NCBI GenBank assembly: GCA_907165065.1
Contig: OU015541.1
Coordinates: 4,030,001 to 4,094,000, forward strand
Direction: 5' to 3'
DNA length: 64,000 bases
Source of the DNA: Caprimulgus europaeus
Taxonomy: Eukaryota > Chordata > Aves > Caprimulgiformes > Caprimulgidae
Shown: piece after piece, positions 46,301-61,397 of the stretch
How the letters are laid out: each line of letters starts with the position of its first letter
Numbering within the stretch: the first letter of the stretch is position 1
Position numbers and translations under genes: made by a program
Notes under the pieces: generated by a model
What the model saw: only the letters and a program-made list of their open reading frames with translations
Told to the model about the DNA's origin: nothing
The model's database searches: none

Positions 46301-49240
46301 TTCTAGGGCTTGCTGTATATCCTACTATGAACGTGCAGAAAACCTGGCCCTGGCTTCCCAGCGCAGCCACAGGTCATTTGTAGCCTCTATATGAGCCCTG
46401 GAAGGGATTTTTATTTAACACAAACTGAACTCTTACAACATCTCTGTGTTTTCTCGTGCTCTTTGGTCTGTTCACTACATCCACTGTTGTGTCAGATTTT
46501 ATAGTTCAATTGTAAGTCAGAAATATGCCCTCCAGGTCTTACAGATCCATCCCATCCAGTGCATGTGTCTCCTTAAAGCCTTGTTGGAGACTGGTGACAG
46601 CAGGAGAGGACCTGAAACACGGTGGTCCCTTAACAACCTTTAAAACCATCAGCAGTGAGTAAAGGAAAACCATTTCTTGTAGAAAAAAATTTTAAGTATC
46701 TTGTTTTTTTTGTAATTTAGGCCACTCCATCTGATTCTCTGCTGCTGATAGATTCAGTCCTAGCAGTTGTCTCAGGCTGCAGGGCCCTGAGAAAGTGATG
46801 TGAAAGTCACTGGTGGTAGGAAATTGCCTTCATAATACTTTCAATTTAAAAAAGTTGATAATGACGCAGGGAATAGGTCCTGTGGGAACCGGGAGGGCTG
46901 AAAATAATCTGCCAGTGAAAGAATTGTGAACTGCTGACTTTCAGCATTTAATTGGGATGGAATTACAGGTCATCTTCCTCTATCAATCCCATACATAGTT
47001 AAAAGGTGATAGTAAAAAGGAACAGATTATTATTATTTCCTACAGCATCTGTTTTTAGCAGAGGAAATGAAAAGAAAACAGTCTGTCACATACCCAAATC
47101 ACGTGGCTGCTTTATAAACCATGCCTTGCTCTCCAAGCTAGTGTAAATCAGCACGGCTCCTTTTAGTTCAGTGGCTTTACACCGATTTCCACTGGCTGAC
47201 AAGCTGACCCAGTATTTTTGTAGTGATTAGAGTGGGATATTGCTTCATGTTTATTTCTAGGAAAGCTCAAAGTTGGATATTCTGCCTTTGAGAAGCTGGA
47301 TGTATGCGGGGGAATGATGTTTCTTCAAACTCTAAATCTTCAGGGCTTTTTTTTTTGCCTTTTTCTTTTTAATAAGAAGCAGGAGGAAGATTTCCTGACC
47401 CTCTGAACTCTCCCTGGTTTTGAACACGCTACATGGCATGCCTGTAAACAGAAGAAGAAAGCTCTTATGTGAAACTTCTTAAAACTGCAGAGGATGATGG
47501 ACAGCAAATGGGATGCAAGCCAAGGAACATGACAATTAGCACAGAGAAAGTTTTCAGGGTTTATTCCATCAGTCAGCACTTAAGGAGGCTTTGAAGGGGA
47601 AAAAGCATCCTTTTATGCATTAATCCACTCCTTCTGCACTTTCCCCCTCTTCCATGGATTTAGTGCTTAGCTGCTAAATATCTATATGCAGAGCTTTATT
47701 AAGAGGAGTTGGTTTACTTTCTGAAAGATTCCACATCCATTAGTTTACAGAGAGAGAAAAAGCAAAATCATTTCGCCTGCAGAAATATCCAGAGTTTAAA
47801 TGACGATTTACTCTTCCTCAGCTTCTAGTACTTAAAGATGGGGATGAGAGAAGAGCTAGCATTTCTTGCAATGTTATTTCTGGTCACAGATGATAAAGGA
47901 AGTCACGTGAAGGCAAAGGGAAAATCCCCCATATTTCACCCCCTTCCTGTTCTGTCCTGGCAGAGTTCATATCTGAAGAGGCACCTTACTGTTCCAAGAG
48001 AAAATATTTTCTTTTTTCTTTAAAAAGAAAAAGTTCTCTCAAACAAGAAGTTGGGCAACAGCAGGGGACAATGCCATGCCAGTATTAATTAGCAAATTCC
48101 AAATGAATCATAGTTTGTGCTTAGCAGGGTATGCTTGGAAAGCATGTGAACTTTGAAAATGCTGTGTTGAGCATGATAGCTGCAGCTTATTTTTATGTAT
48201 TTTTTTTAATAAGAATAACAAAGAAAGAGTTGCTTTGAAAGGGCATCTTATTCATTCCCTCCATGGCCCTGCTCCCAGGCATTCTGCTCTTGCCCATCCC
48301 TTTATTCAGAGGATGACAGCCCCCTTAGCTCATCCTTTTTGGTTCGAGGCCACTACTAGGGGACGGGATTTTTCCTCTAATTAAGAGGTGGCATGTGTGG
48401 TTGTCCACACTGCACCCTGAATCACCGAGCAGGGTGTGCACTGTGACATGCCACACTTGTCATTTGCACAGCTCTTTAATCCTGAGTCCCCAGGACTCCC
48501 AATTTGCCTTCCCCACAGAGAAGTGGTGCTCTGGCTGCCTCTGCTCCAGGGCTCCCACTGCTCTGCAGGTCGGTGCTTTCATGCACCCAACTCCCTGCGT
48601 GGGAGGCAGACCTGGGGAGCGGCTACCTAAGGCAGCAACCGCAGCGACAAACTCCCATCTTAATTTCAGGATTATTTAGGTTGTGAGCCTGTGCAAGGCT
48701 CATCAATTCTCTTTGATTTGGAAGGCTCTGTGCATCTGTGTCAGACTGTGAATTTCAATTCCAATGCAGAGCTTCATTGCTGATTTTCCTCTCTTTCACT
48801 GCTATACTGAGTCTAAAAGATACAGGGGTTGAGAAAATAAATTGGTGCACTGGTACAGTGTAAGCAGTAATGGGAGGTCGTGAGCATTCGTTCAGGTGGC
48901 ATGGAAGGAGGAAAAAATGCCCTTGGTGATCTATGAAATGCCAGCACTTCAGCTCCAACCTTCAAGGTGATGGTGAATAAACAGATCCCATCAAGAGCAT
49001 CTTTGACCACCTGATCTGAGCTTCCCCATAGGCTCAGGAAAGTGAGTATAGAAAGGTTTCACTGGCTACAATTGAGTGGGCAGCAGAAAGACCACAGAGA
49101 TATCCAGGATGTGACCAGACCAAGCCACAGTTGATGAGGACACGGCACTGGCAGCTTCAGAGGGGAGGATGGATGTAACACCCCAGGTGTTCTTTCTGCC
49201 ACAGGAGACCAACACCACCTTCCAGGGGAGAAGCCCTTTC

Positions 49241-49387
49241 TGGGTGGTAGAAGCCTCATCTCTGGAAACATTCAAGGTCTGGATGGGGCTCTGAGGAACT
49301 TGATCTGATTGAAGATGTCCCTGCTCACTGCAGGGGAGATGGACTAGATGGCCTTGAAAGATCCCTTCCAACCCGAACTATTCTATG
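49241..49387 (+). repeat. CR1 LINE, 3' end fragment (about 145 bp)
   Basis: This fragment shows the CR1 tail order: gtggtagaagcctcatc, tggaaacattcaaggt, ggatggggctctgag, tgatctgattgaagatgtcc, gcaggggagatggactagat, cttccaacccgaac and a single terminal attctatg octamer. It is truncated at its 5' side and inserted antisense to CDH4. Divergence from the consensus appears modest. The sequence just before 49240 does not look like CR1 to me. Confidence 0.9.
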
Positions 49388-51038
49388 GCCTAAACACAAA
49401 GAATGTTCCAGAGCAATAAGAAAACTCATATAATGAAACATTATTTTTTTTTTAGGCCTGTGTAATTCTTGAACCAGCTACAGGAAGAGCACTCTCAGGA
49501 ACCATTACTAACCCTGTGCATCTGTTGGCTGGGAGGAGGAAGAAAAAAGGGAAAACAAAGAAAATACAATCCCCTCCCTATTCTGTACCAAGATGACCCT
49601 GCTGCTTGCACAAAGCAGGCTGTGCAAGGATTCAGCCACTCAAATCCACATCACACAGTGTGGGTTTAACTTAACTCAAACCTGTCCACCATGGTTTAGC
49701 AAGAACAGTGATAATTGTGATTCACATGGCTCCTTACGCTTTCCCTTATCCTGGCAAACAGAATTGACCGTGCACAGAAAAGCTGGGGGCTATTGCAACC
49801 TAAAGAACAACTGCAATATCCACTGGGATTCAGAACATTCAGAGCTATTTTAATCAAATTACTATCGATTAGGGACAAACTAGAGTCTATTGAAGTTAAT
49901 GGACAGATTTCCATCAACTTCAAAGGGTTCTGGAACAGCCTGTAATATAGAAAACAAGCAAGTATCAAAATGAGAAAATGCATTTCAGTCTAACCCTAAT
50001 TGCCTGAGATGAAAGAACTGTTTCAGCTGAAACTTTTCAAAAGTATCCTGCCCGAGACAAACAAACATTTCAAATGGTCAAAATCCAGCAAAGCTACCAG
50101 TGAAGAAGGAAAGAGCCTGACAACAGCAAGTGTGGCCAGCTATGGGTACCAGAGACCCACAGACAGATATATTAGCTCCACTGACAGCCATAGAAAGGCT
50201 TTACTGACTTAACTAGGGAAAACACTTCACATTTGTGCATGCATAGATAAATACCCTAATTTAGTTTTACTTTCTGCTCAGATTTATTTTCTGTGAGATT
50301 TTTTTTTTTTCTTTTTCTCTAGAAAAATGCTAATGGTTAATTCCTCACTACAAATACATAATTTGTCCTTTTGTCTTCACAGGACCTAGTCATATTCTCC
50401 AAGGGATGAATACAAACTCATGACACAAGCAATTTCTTTAAACTAGCCTCTCTCTTACCACCTAGAACATTTAGTTGTCTTTAAAGCTATATATTTATGT
50501 GACAGCCAGACATCCATTAAAACCCACAAATCTTAAGGCCCAAGAGGTACAAAAAGGACTACTTCTTTTAAATTTTACATGGGAAAAATGAGGCCTGAAT
50601 ACTGGGAGAGAGTCAAGACTTTACTGACCTTCACAATATTAGGTTCTTCCCAGAGCTGGTGTAATTAAGTATTGAGCCTGTGGAAGAAATAAGTATTTTT
50701 TCCTATTAAAGAAGCTAAACTGAGAGAGCACTTTAAATAGCTCATAGAGACCAGCAGCACCATATTGTTGGCAACTCCAGCATTACACTTCCCCAGCTTC
50801 ACTCATTCGAGAGGTTTAGCAGGTAAACAGATAAATCCCACTTAAAGGCACTTGTGCTGTCCTTGAATGGCAGTGGAGGCTGCACTGGCGTTCTTGAACA
50901 CACAACGGTTGAGAAAATTTGAAGCAGCAGTTAAAGGAAAAGAGATTTTGGGTTTAAAGGCTCTGTCCTGTTTAGTTCCTTCTTATGCCAACATTCAATG
51001 TGATGTTTTGCTCAAAGTGTATCAGAATGAGAATCTGC

Positions 51039-51067
51039 TTTTTTTTTTTTTTGATGGATGGATGAAG
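51039..51067 (+). repeat. T14 homopolymer followed by a short GATG repeat
   Basis: Fourteen T (51039-51052) are directly followed by three GATG units, the last diverging into GATGAAG. It looks like a small compound microsatellite. Confidence 0.8.
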
Positions 51068-54000
51068 ATCCCAGCACCACCATTACCAAGAGGAGAAGGA
51101 TGCAAACATCCAGCCACCAGAGCCCTGATCACCAGGTGTTTTGGTAGAAAAGGTGCCAGAACATTGTCCACCAAAGGCTCCAGGTCCAGACAGTCTCCTC
51201 CTTCACAAAACCCCCTTGAGATGTACAAATGCAAAGCACAGCAGTAGTTGCTGGTAGCTCTTTCTCCAGCTATGCTGCCCTTTTAAATCACAATGTTTGA
51301 CCAGGGTAGACACTGTTTATCACTTTCCTTTGTGTTGTTCTCAGCTAAGTGTCACCTCAGCGCTCATCTCGGAGTGTGTGACTGCAGCACTGGCCAAAGA
51401 GCATGTATTCTCCATGCTGCTTCAGATAACCATGACTGGGATCAAAAGATATGGTTCAAGCATCTCTTAATGGCCTATTATCTGTGGATCACTGACAGGG
51501 TTGATTATAACAGTTTGACATGACTCCAAAGGAGCTGTTGTGGTCTATTGTATCAATAGGTACCTAGGGAGCCTTTAATCCACAGATACATGTGTAATAA
51601 CAGCATACTAAAAACACAATATCATTTTTTTCTTAAAAGTTCCTACTGCTAAAGCAGTAAAAAGAAGCAAAAGTAATGTTCATTGTAAAAATAAAAGCCC
51701 TGTCATTTTTCACATGACAAGAGCACAAAAAAGTCTGAAACCCAAGATTTTTCCCTTTTCAGTTGTAATATAAAAATGATCCAAAATGTTTACGCCAGGA
51801 GACAATTTGGAATGACTTGTTTTCCTGCTGAGCCATAATCTTGGTCAGCGGGAATGCTACTGATGTGACTCAAACTCTATTGCTGCTGTACTGTGAAGGA
51901 AAGAAGGGGTGAACTGTCATAATTCTTAAATTAGCAGAAACGGGTTTTTTTGTGTCTATGATGTGTGAAAGTATGACAGTAAGCATGGGGGAAAATTGTT
52001 TGTTTCCCTTGGAAACTGGTAGATGGATTTGATTAAGAAAAGTCTACTTCTGTGTTAGCTTCTCATGAGGGTCCTGGATACTGCAGAGACAGGCGTAGTG
52101 AGAAGGCACACACACAAAGATACTGTTTTAGCAACAAAATTGAAGTGGTACATAGAATATACAATTATCACTTATGAAGTCATAGGCTCTTGGTTTTTTT
52201 CAGAGCATGCTCTTTCAAAACACTTACTTGTGCAGTGAGGTCTTTGAGATGCCAGATACCCAAAGCATAGAAGCATTTAAATTTGTTTTCCTGGAAAATG
52301 CTGTTAAAAAATGATTTGCTTAATAAAGAATTCTGTTTACAAAAAAGGAGTAAAACAATGCTTTGGAAACATTTGATTGCTCATTCTTAAAGCAGTATCT
52401 TTCTGCAGATACGAGATAGTTTTCAAAAAAGGGTGTAGGGTACACAAACATCCACGACCTCTCATGAGAAGAATTCCAACTGCTCAATTCTATTCCCATT
52501 CAGTCCTGACACAGAAACACATCCACAAGAAGTTTTGCAAAAGAATAAACATCCATCACGCTAGCAATTAAATCCTTACTTGTACAAGAGTCTTACTGGT
52601 TCCACTGACAGTGGTGACAGAAGAGTACCAATATCTTCTGAGAATTTTAATGTGAAATTTTTGAACGTAGACCTGCACTTGTGTGACTCGGAGCACTTCA
52701 GCCCTTAGGTCTCCAGGGGAAAAAAGGCTGGGTTACAAACCCCACACGATAAACAAACATTTGACAGTATGATTCCAAACTTTATTTAAATGGAGACTTC
52801 TGTTCAAGTTATTAATGCCTTTAATATGGATTCTCATCTCCTCTTCTCTTTTTATTACTTTGTGTATCTTTCCGGTTATTTAAAGAGTTGTGAAAAGAGC
52901 TGGTCAGCACTTCAGAGCTCCCACTGCTCATCAGTGACAGATGCTGACCATAAAGTTAAAGCCAATATAAGAAAAAAAAACCCCAAACTAATCCAACCCC
53001 GAAGCCTTTTTCTTGTCTCAGAGGAGGCAAGGCAAACACATCCATACCTCCCTGTCCTCCCATCTTCCTACTGGAGAGCAACACCGAGACAGCACTGAGC
53101 TCGCCTGCGTGTTTTAACTAAGAATATGGGAGCATGAGCTCTTTACAGCTATTAAGCACTCTACTACCTGGACCATATCTGCTGTCCCATCAGCTCCTGG
53201 GGGAGCATCAGAGAAGCCCATGAGAACATCTCACAACCTCAGAAGATGAATCTGCAGGTGCTCGAGCAGCATGAGCCCCCTTACACTGTGCTGCCCTTTC
53301 CTCGGGGCAACAGCTGGCTTTGACAGCCCGTGTGTTTGATGGTGCGGATATCACACTCATGGGAAAAGGGTCACCGTTTCCAAATCATCTGGTGGAGTAA
53401 TGGGAGGAGACAGTTCCCCAGTAGCAAGAGCCAGAACATCTCCACGCTCTGACATCGTGTCAGGACACAGGGACAGTCAAAGAAAACCAGAGATCTCCGG
53501 TGCCCTGAAACATCTGGTCATCTACATCAGACCAGCGGTGCTGTCGGATCGTGCCAAATGCATCTGGGCTTCTTTCTCACTTGCTTCATTTTCTGCACGT
53601 TGATTTTGAACTAATTCAAAGCACACATCAGCTGGTGAATTTTTACTGATCATGAAATCTGGGACCATTAAACACAGGCAGAACAGGACAGATACAGTCC
53701 AAAAGCAAAAACCCCTTCAGTTCTGTCTTCTAATACACCTCCTGTTCCAGTCCCAGGCTCTCTTGGTTATAGTTTCTTATCCTGACATGCCCAGTGCTTA
53801 TGTAACATTTTTCACACTAACAACACAGCAAGGAAATAAAGAGCCAGACAGTTTACGTTCACGAGTAAACTACAAACACAAGGAGAGCAAGACACAGACA
53901 CCTAATCCATTTGGAGTCTGAAATCAGATCTCCAGGGATGCTTCAGACTATTGCCCTACAGGATGTCTAGAGGTTTTTATCTCACTTAATGGTTTTCCTA

Positions 54001-57000
54001 ATACCAGAATGCTGCTAATGAATAATATGGTTGGATGAAAAAACTTTTAGAAAGTCACTTGCAACTGGATTAAGTGTATCAAGATGTTTTCTTTGATACC
54101 GTCTTGTCAGTTCATATCAAGTGACTCTTCCATGCTTTCATGTCAGGTAATTCCCAAGAAATTCATGGCTACAATCTAAAATAAATGTGTGACTTTCGAA
54201 TGAGGGAGAGCTGAATGATAGGAATTTTAAATTGCTGGGATAAAACTGCTAGCTACTTCATAACACTCATGCTGCTTCCAGATTTAATACCTGCCTTTTC
54301 AAACACTATCAATTCACTTAATATGTCAGCAGGGAATAACATTACTTTATTTTATTTTCCTTTACAAGGATCATGAACCATTTTCTCTTACAGAAATGTA
54401 CCAATTACCCACATGCCAATTGTCCCAGACATACTCTGATCTTATAGCGTGGACATTCAGTTCAGACACATACAAAGCTTTCTGATGCTACAAAAGAACC
54501 ACTATGGGCTAAATTCAGGACTGATGTAAGCAGGCAAATTTCTGCTGACATCAATGGAACCGCACTCCCCAACACAGGTTCTGAGTTTTGCCCTCTGCCC
54601 CAAGAATCTGACAAATGCCAATGGAAGTCAGAAAGAAACCTTTCATGTGAAAAAATACCTAATTTAAAGAATTAGCAGAGCAAAGCCATGAAAAAAAAAT
54701 ATTAGAAATAAGAGACTATATTGTTCCACTTATGCTGGAATAGGCAAATAATGTCTTTCTCCAGTGGCAGGGACATTCGAGGATGGGCAATTATGGCTGG
54801 GGCAAGGCAAGGGGTGTTTGTAGGGCTCCCTGCCCTCACGGGATGGCTTGGCACAGGAGTACAATGGGAAAAAGGGAGCCAGTCCTGGGGAAAGGCTGTG
54901 TTCAGGGAAGCACTGAGGGGCAGGTATGGGCAGCAGCTTGGCCACTCAGTGTGTAGCACTAATGCAACGTCTACAGGGCAGGGCGAGTTCGTGCCAGCAC
55001 TGGGAGCTGTGTGTCTAAGCCTGCCCTCGCTAATTGGCCCTGCTGAGAGCGTGGGTGTATTAGCCAGGGCAGAGTGCCACGCTAATGAAGCTGTCCTGCT
55101 CCAGGAGCAGGGCTGGTAGCTCCGTAGGGCACTGCCCTGTGCTCGGCTGGCTTTCCAGGCTGCTGGCAGCCACCGTGGCCATCCCCACCCGCTGCTGCCC
55201 CACGCTGCGCTGACATACCCTGTGACTGCCGTGGGGAGCTCAGCCTCCTGCAAGAGCTGATGGTAAAACAAGCTCTGAGCAGATAAAAGAGCTTTGTTAT
55301 TCTGAAGTTGCATTTGCTGACTATAACCCAGAGCTACCAGCTTGCTTCACCTTTTGCAGGCTCCTGGGAAGGAGACAGGGCACTGCGCTTTGACCCTGGG
55401 AGAGCTGGCAATGCAGGGAACTCTGCAGCAGGTCCCTGACAATTTATTTCTGGTAATGAATTGTCCCACTGTTTCAGCATTGTTTACAGTGATTTATTCA
55501 AAGTATATCTGCATACACATTATATATGCAACTCACCAATGCTTGGTAGACCTTACTCTGCATTGATTGGGATGTGCTGGGAGATATGCCAAACATAGTT
55601 AGCAGAGAGAATCACATTGTACTTGGAAGCATCTACCTTGATCTCACCAATGCCTTTCAGCAAGGAATACTTGCCTGTCCTACTCTTTTGAGAACGACTA
55701 ATAAAGCTCCAGTTTAGGACTTTACCTGTTACACCACTGATGGTAACACAGGTTACATCCACAAACACCATTCTCAAGGGACTGCTGAGATAACCCTGGT
55801 AATCTTAAGCACGGGGGATATCAGCCCAGAGAAAGCAACAGTGTTTTTGAGATTTAATAAACTTTGAGATCTAGGTGACACATTAAGAACTAAACTGTAG
55901 AAGCCAGCATTTCAAAACCAAAAGTGCTTTGTTCCCAAGGATTGATCATTGTGTAATATTCCTCATGGGTAAGAAATTACGGGAAACTGAGACTGAAACT
56001 ACCACAAAGCTATGGTCAAAGCCTTGAGTTCACATGGTGCTCGTTAGCCCAGCAAGGTGTCCTGCATCTGACAGCACATTTTTATGATACCTCCAAGAAC
56101 AAATGCTACTCTTTTGTAAAATCTGCTTCAATCAGTTGAAAAAACAATTGGGCAGAATTCCCCATGGATAAAACAAAATCACACTAAAATTATTCCTCTG
56201 ATTTTCAAATGTTCAGATGCCCCACACTGACCAGCCTGAGCTGACAATAAGCTTGTGAGCACCTCTCCAAAATCCCATGTTACCAACCATGCTGGAACAG
56301 CTCTGCTGAGTTGATCTGACCCCCATTTGTAATGCTAGTATAACATTAAGACAAATTAATAGAGTAAAACCAATGTGCAAGTCCAACACTGAATCAGACT
56401 ATAGATTTGTGTGATACTGTGGCAGGGGAAAAATCAGGAAGAAGAAATGGGAAATAAATCAGTCACAGTTGCATAACAAAGGAGAAGGATCTCACTGTCT
56501 CTGCAGACTGAAGTGTAAAACCTCTACAAGACAGTAGGAAAGACATTAATGAGCATCAGACAAATCTAATAGGAGGTATCAAAAGCAGACACCAAACAGG
56601 ATGCAAATAATGAAAGAGAGAAAAATGCACAGTAAGAGAATAACGATACTAAACCAGTGTTGTATATCTTGGAAACACAAGTAACAATTTAATTTGCACT
56701 GACCTTCAAGAAGCAGTCACAAATTTGATTTTAAATAAGCAAGCTGCAGTGTTAGTGCTTATTCACAGAGCAGAATCCTGCTCATCTCCTTAGCGGTGGA
56801 TGAAGATGAGGGATGGAGAGGACAACCCCCGCCTGAATTTTTCAGCCTTTCCTGGCAGACCCAAGGCCAAGTGATAAACCCCAGAGCACTGCAGGAGCCA
56901 GGGATGTGACACAGCTGACTTGTTCTCCTACAACCCAGTTGTTTCATGCTATATTCCTCTTTTTAACAGGTTGCTCTAGTATTGATTCAGATCAGCGAGA

Positions 57001-60000
57001 GCTGTATTGCTTCCTCAAAGGGTTTGAGTGTTACACAGGAAGAACATTTCAAAAATCCTGATCCTCCTTATTTTTCACACTTATTCCCAATGACACAACA
57101 CGTGAGAGCTTGAGGCTCCCTCTGCACTTCTCCCTTTTACTGCTATACCTTAAAAACATTTCAAGAAGTTATCCTCAGTTGGCAGTAGCATATTGGGTAG
57201 CTGAATGTCTCCATGTAAAATCAGCTGGCGACCTCTCAGTGTGGCTTCCTTGGACAAGTGCCCTCCACACATGCTGGCAGCCCCCATGGCTGGCAGCCAA
57301 GCTCCCAGGGCTTCTGCTTGGACAGGACCCTTCTATATTTTATTGGTCTTCATTTCGATTTCATTTTAATGTGACAGTAAAAATTTTATCTGATAATCTA
57401 AACAAGGTAATAATTCTGTGCTATCAAAGTGCCCGTCTTCCGTTGTTACTGCCACCATCATATATGGGAGAGTAATATTTGCAACATTATACAAAATTGT
57501 TATTCTATTAAAATGATAAAATGGCAGTGGTTTTATTACGTGAGTGATTTTCTAGGCACTGAGATGCCCTTTACTTGCAGACAAGAATAATAAACACATT
57601 ATTCACCAACACATTAGGGAACAATCCTGTGATTTTGGAAAACAGTTGTAACAAAGAAGTAAGTTATTACAGCGACATGCTCAGGAACCACAGCCCCAAA
57701 CCTCACCTCCTGTAACTAAACACTGCTAATAGCCAGGGACTCTGCCTGCTCTGCACTTCGTTGTTCCTACAAAGCTGGCAAATCTTAAAACAGACACTGA
57801 GAATTGTTCATGCACTTTCTGCATCTAATCCAAGCCTTGGGATTTTAACCCTTTATTCCTCCTAAAGTCTTAAGGATTTACCATCTGCTGCTGCAGAATC
57901 TGCGAGGATGAAGAAGGGGAGAGGATTAAATTAATTAACAAATTCTAATCCTAAAACAGTGTTGGTGATGTTAGTGCTCTTTGAATTCTAATGAGGATTT
58001 AAAGTAACGCTGACTACTTCCTCATTAAAAAGGAGAAAAATAATGACACAGGATCACATCCCCAGCCTCTGCCCACCCTGCAGAGCACTCACAGAGCGTT
58101 TTATCTCATGGGATCTACTTACAGGGATCATTTGGTTATCTGAGGCACCTTCCCAGGAGCACAAACCCATCTGCACAGGTCAGAGCTATGTCAGGCTGTT
58201 ACTTGAAAATATTATCAAGGTTATGTATATTATTGTTCATCCTCTAAGCTTTTAAAAAGGTAAACCTAAATCAGGTAATGCATCCCGATATATCTGACTG
58301 GAAAACAGACCTGGGATTTTATCCCTTCCTCTTCACTAACTCAAACGGACTTGCATCCTTTGCCACCCAGAACTGGTTGACAGTCTGTGTCTGCAGGTAA
58401 TGAATAAAAAGGTCAAAACAACACAAATACGTGTGCTTGAGATGTCTCAGGTCACCAGTGACTCCAGTTTAATACCAGAACACAGCAAACACACCATGGG
58501 AAGGCAAAGCACAGCAGGGAGAGTGTCAGCAGGGAAAACACAGCATTTCCCTCCTAACATGATTTGTTATTGTCACAAAAATCAAGCATGGGATGAAAAT
58601 CAGACCATCGCTTGCACTTAAAGTGATGTCTACCTACATGCAATGCAGTGATGCACATGTCCTCTCTGCAGCAAGTGATATTATGATGTGGAATAGAACA
58701 ACAATTCACAGACTCACATACTCGATTTTTTTGGGAAAGTGCAAATTTAAGCCATGTTGGGAAGGGAATTTCACCGGGGGACCTGGGCCCTTTGTGCTGG
58801 GAAGCAACTTTAAATTTTCTGACATCGCTGTGAATTTGGAAAGGAAACATATGGAAACCAGATGACACATTTCACAAACTGACAAGCAGATTTTGCGTGG
58901 TTTTAAAGAACTTATACTCCAGGGAGTGTCCACAGCAAATTGATAGTCTTGATGGCTAACATTTGTTTTGCATCTTTATGCAGAAGAACCAAGACATGAT
59001 CATTCATCTGTCTTGTGTTTCCACACAGGTTCCTGCTTCCCAGCCATGCTAGAAGGACAGATGTTGCTAGCAAATACCTTTTAAAGGAAGGAAAATAATG
59101 GGAGGGAGGGGGAGAGACTACTCAAGCAGATCAGAGGTTTGGACTGCTCTCTCTCCCAAAGAGCCCCCACGGGTAATGCAGATGGACTGGCTGCAGCAAT
59201 TGCTCCTTGGAGCACGGGGTCTTTATGGAAACTGTACACTACAATGCAAATGAAATCAGTTTTCTTATTAGTCTCTGTAGTGGAATAGCAAACTACAGAA
59301 TTCGTAATATCTAGAGACCAGTGGCTACATTTTGATTTTCAAGCTTTTGAAACCTCTGTGCACAAACAAACTCTTCAAAACAAATGCAAATTCGGTGGTT
59401 TATGCAACAGTGAAAGCCACTTGGGGGGATTAAAGGCTGATGTACTATCAGCTGAGAAAACCAGTCACCCTGAAACACAGAACTTGAGCTCCAATAGTTG
59501 TATATTGATCCTCTATAAACCAGTGCTGCAAGTAGATTCTGAAGGATACCAATTCCTTTGTTTTTAAGCTTTTTTTTTTTTAGGTAGGAGGAAGCTGAAG
59601 AGATTTTACTGTTGACATGTTGTGAATCCCATTTTCACAAGCAGACCCTGAGTTCTAAAAGCACAGCCTGTAGCATACAAGCTCCAGATTACATTATTAA
59701 TATGTACTGATACCAAATCTACCAAAAGCCAATGGGAACCTTTGGAGCCCTGTCAAAAATTCAGCCTGTAGTATTTTATTTACATTTTGATGCTCTCTTC
59801 AGAGGAATGCCTCACTGCACAATGTGATGCATTTGCTTATATCCCTCCACCTCTGTACCCTGAAAAAGGTAATGGGCAAAGAAGTTGTCTGAATCTTGAC
59901 CAAGCAGACTATTTGTTCTTTTCTAAGGATGGCTCACCTGCTCATCAGGATGAGAACACAGTAGCTGCCAGTGAGCTTAAAGACATCATTTCAGAAAATA

Positions 60001-61355
60001 CAGAAAAACTTAAGCAACAGAAACCTGAATCCCATTCAAATTAACTCAGCTCCTTTGAGACAGACTGCTAGCCTAGCAAGAATAAAAAACAACTTTCCCT
60101 TCTGCACGTTGTACTTCAGAACACTGTTATCTTTAAGACATTTTGTTCACTTCTTGAGAAGGCCTTATCAGGGAGGCACAGTATGTTATAAACAGTAAGT
60201 AACCATGCACCCAACATGTGTGTGTATGCGTGTGGGTGCATACGCACTGGCAGAACTAAAATAGACTTAAAAATACTTCCACAGAGCCAAACAAAGCTGG
60301 GAGATGGGTTGGTAATTATATGTGCATTCCAAGTAGACTACACACAGTAGGGGGTTTAAAGCATTCATATAAATTATACCAATCAGCACAGAAAGGAGGA
60401 AAAGAAACACTGAGGACATCAAGTATGACACTTTTCTATAACTGATACATACGAGTACTAAATCATGGCAAAACAGTGTCTTAGAAAACAGGGACTAAAA
60501 TGTCATCCCAAAATGTTCCATCTACAGTTCTGCTGTCTCTATAAATGCATATGATCATCTTAATGATGTATTTTGAGGATGATTCTATTTGTGATGATAA
60601 ATCACAGAGTTAAAAGACCCCATGGAATGTGAATAGATGTGGAGATTTTCTTCTGGAGGAAAAACATATTGCAAATGAACTGGAGTACTGCATATTGCAC
60701 AGATTTTTTTAATTGTGTGGTTAAACATGGAGTTTCAACAGCTTCTGGGGTGTGATAAGAAAATGGGTTTGTTAAACCCCCTGCAACCAGCACATGGGAT
60801 ATGGTGGTTCTGGAGTGCCTCATTTACGTGCCAGGGAAGCCAGCACGACAATGTTTTGTTAGGAAATCTCCAGCTATGGTGCCCTGGGACAAGGGAATTA
60901 GAAAAAGAATTAGGATAATCTTTCCAGGCAGAAGATTTAGAGTCTGCTACAGTTATTCTCGATTGATCCCCAAAAGATTGCCAAGAAGTGTGTATCTTAA
61001 AACTGCTGCTAATTAGGAGGTTTTAAGACACTGTTATAAAATACCTTCTGCTTGGCTTGTAAGGGAAACCATTTAGGCTAGTAGTAGAGAGAACAAAACA
61101 GTCATAAAATGTTATTTGTAGCTTCTATTATATTACCATTACACTATATTATCACCAGCATAGTTACATACCTAACATAAAACCATTTAATGAAATGTTT
61201 GAACTTTCAGGAGACCTACCAGTAACCTTCTTATTTTTAGCAATGGGGATGACATTTGTTGTTTGCTGCAATACAAACAATAATAATTACACATAGAGAT
61301 GCTAATGGGGATGAAAACTAATATTTAGTGCTAATGTCTGTTCATTACCATGCAC

Positions 61356-61397
61356 ACATATATACAGAATCTATGGACATATATACAGAATCTATGG
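61356..61397 (+). repeat. Perfect 21-bp tandem duplication
   Basis: Positions 61356-61376 and 61377-61397 are identical over 21 bases, beginning acatatata and ending tctatgg, with no spacer. Perfect identity suggests a recent duplication or slippage event, or an assembly artefact. Confidence 0.95.

Noticed and set aside
48395..48690. Three overlapping plus-strand frames near 48.4-48.7 kb
   Set aside because: All three frames being open together reflects local base composition rather than coding.
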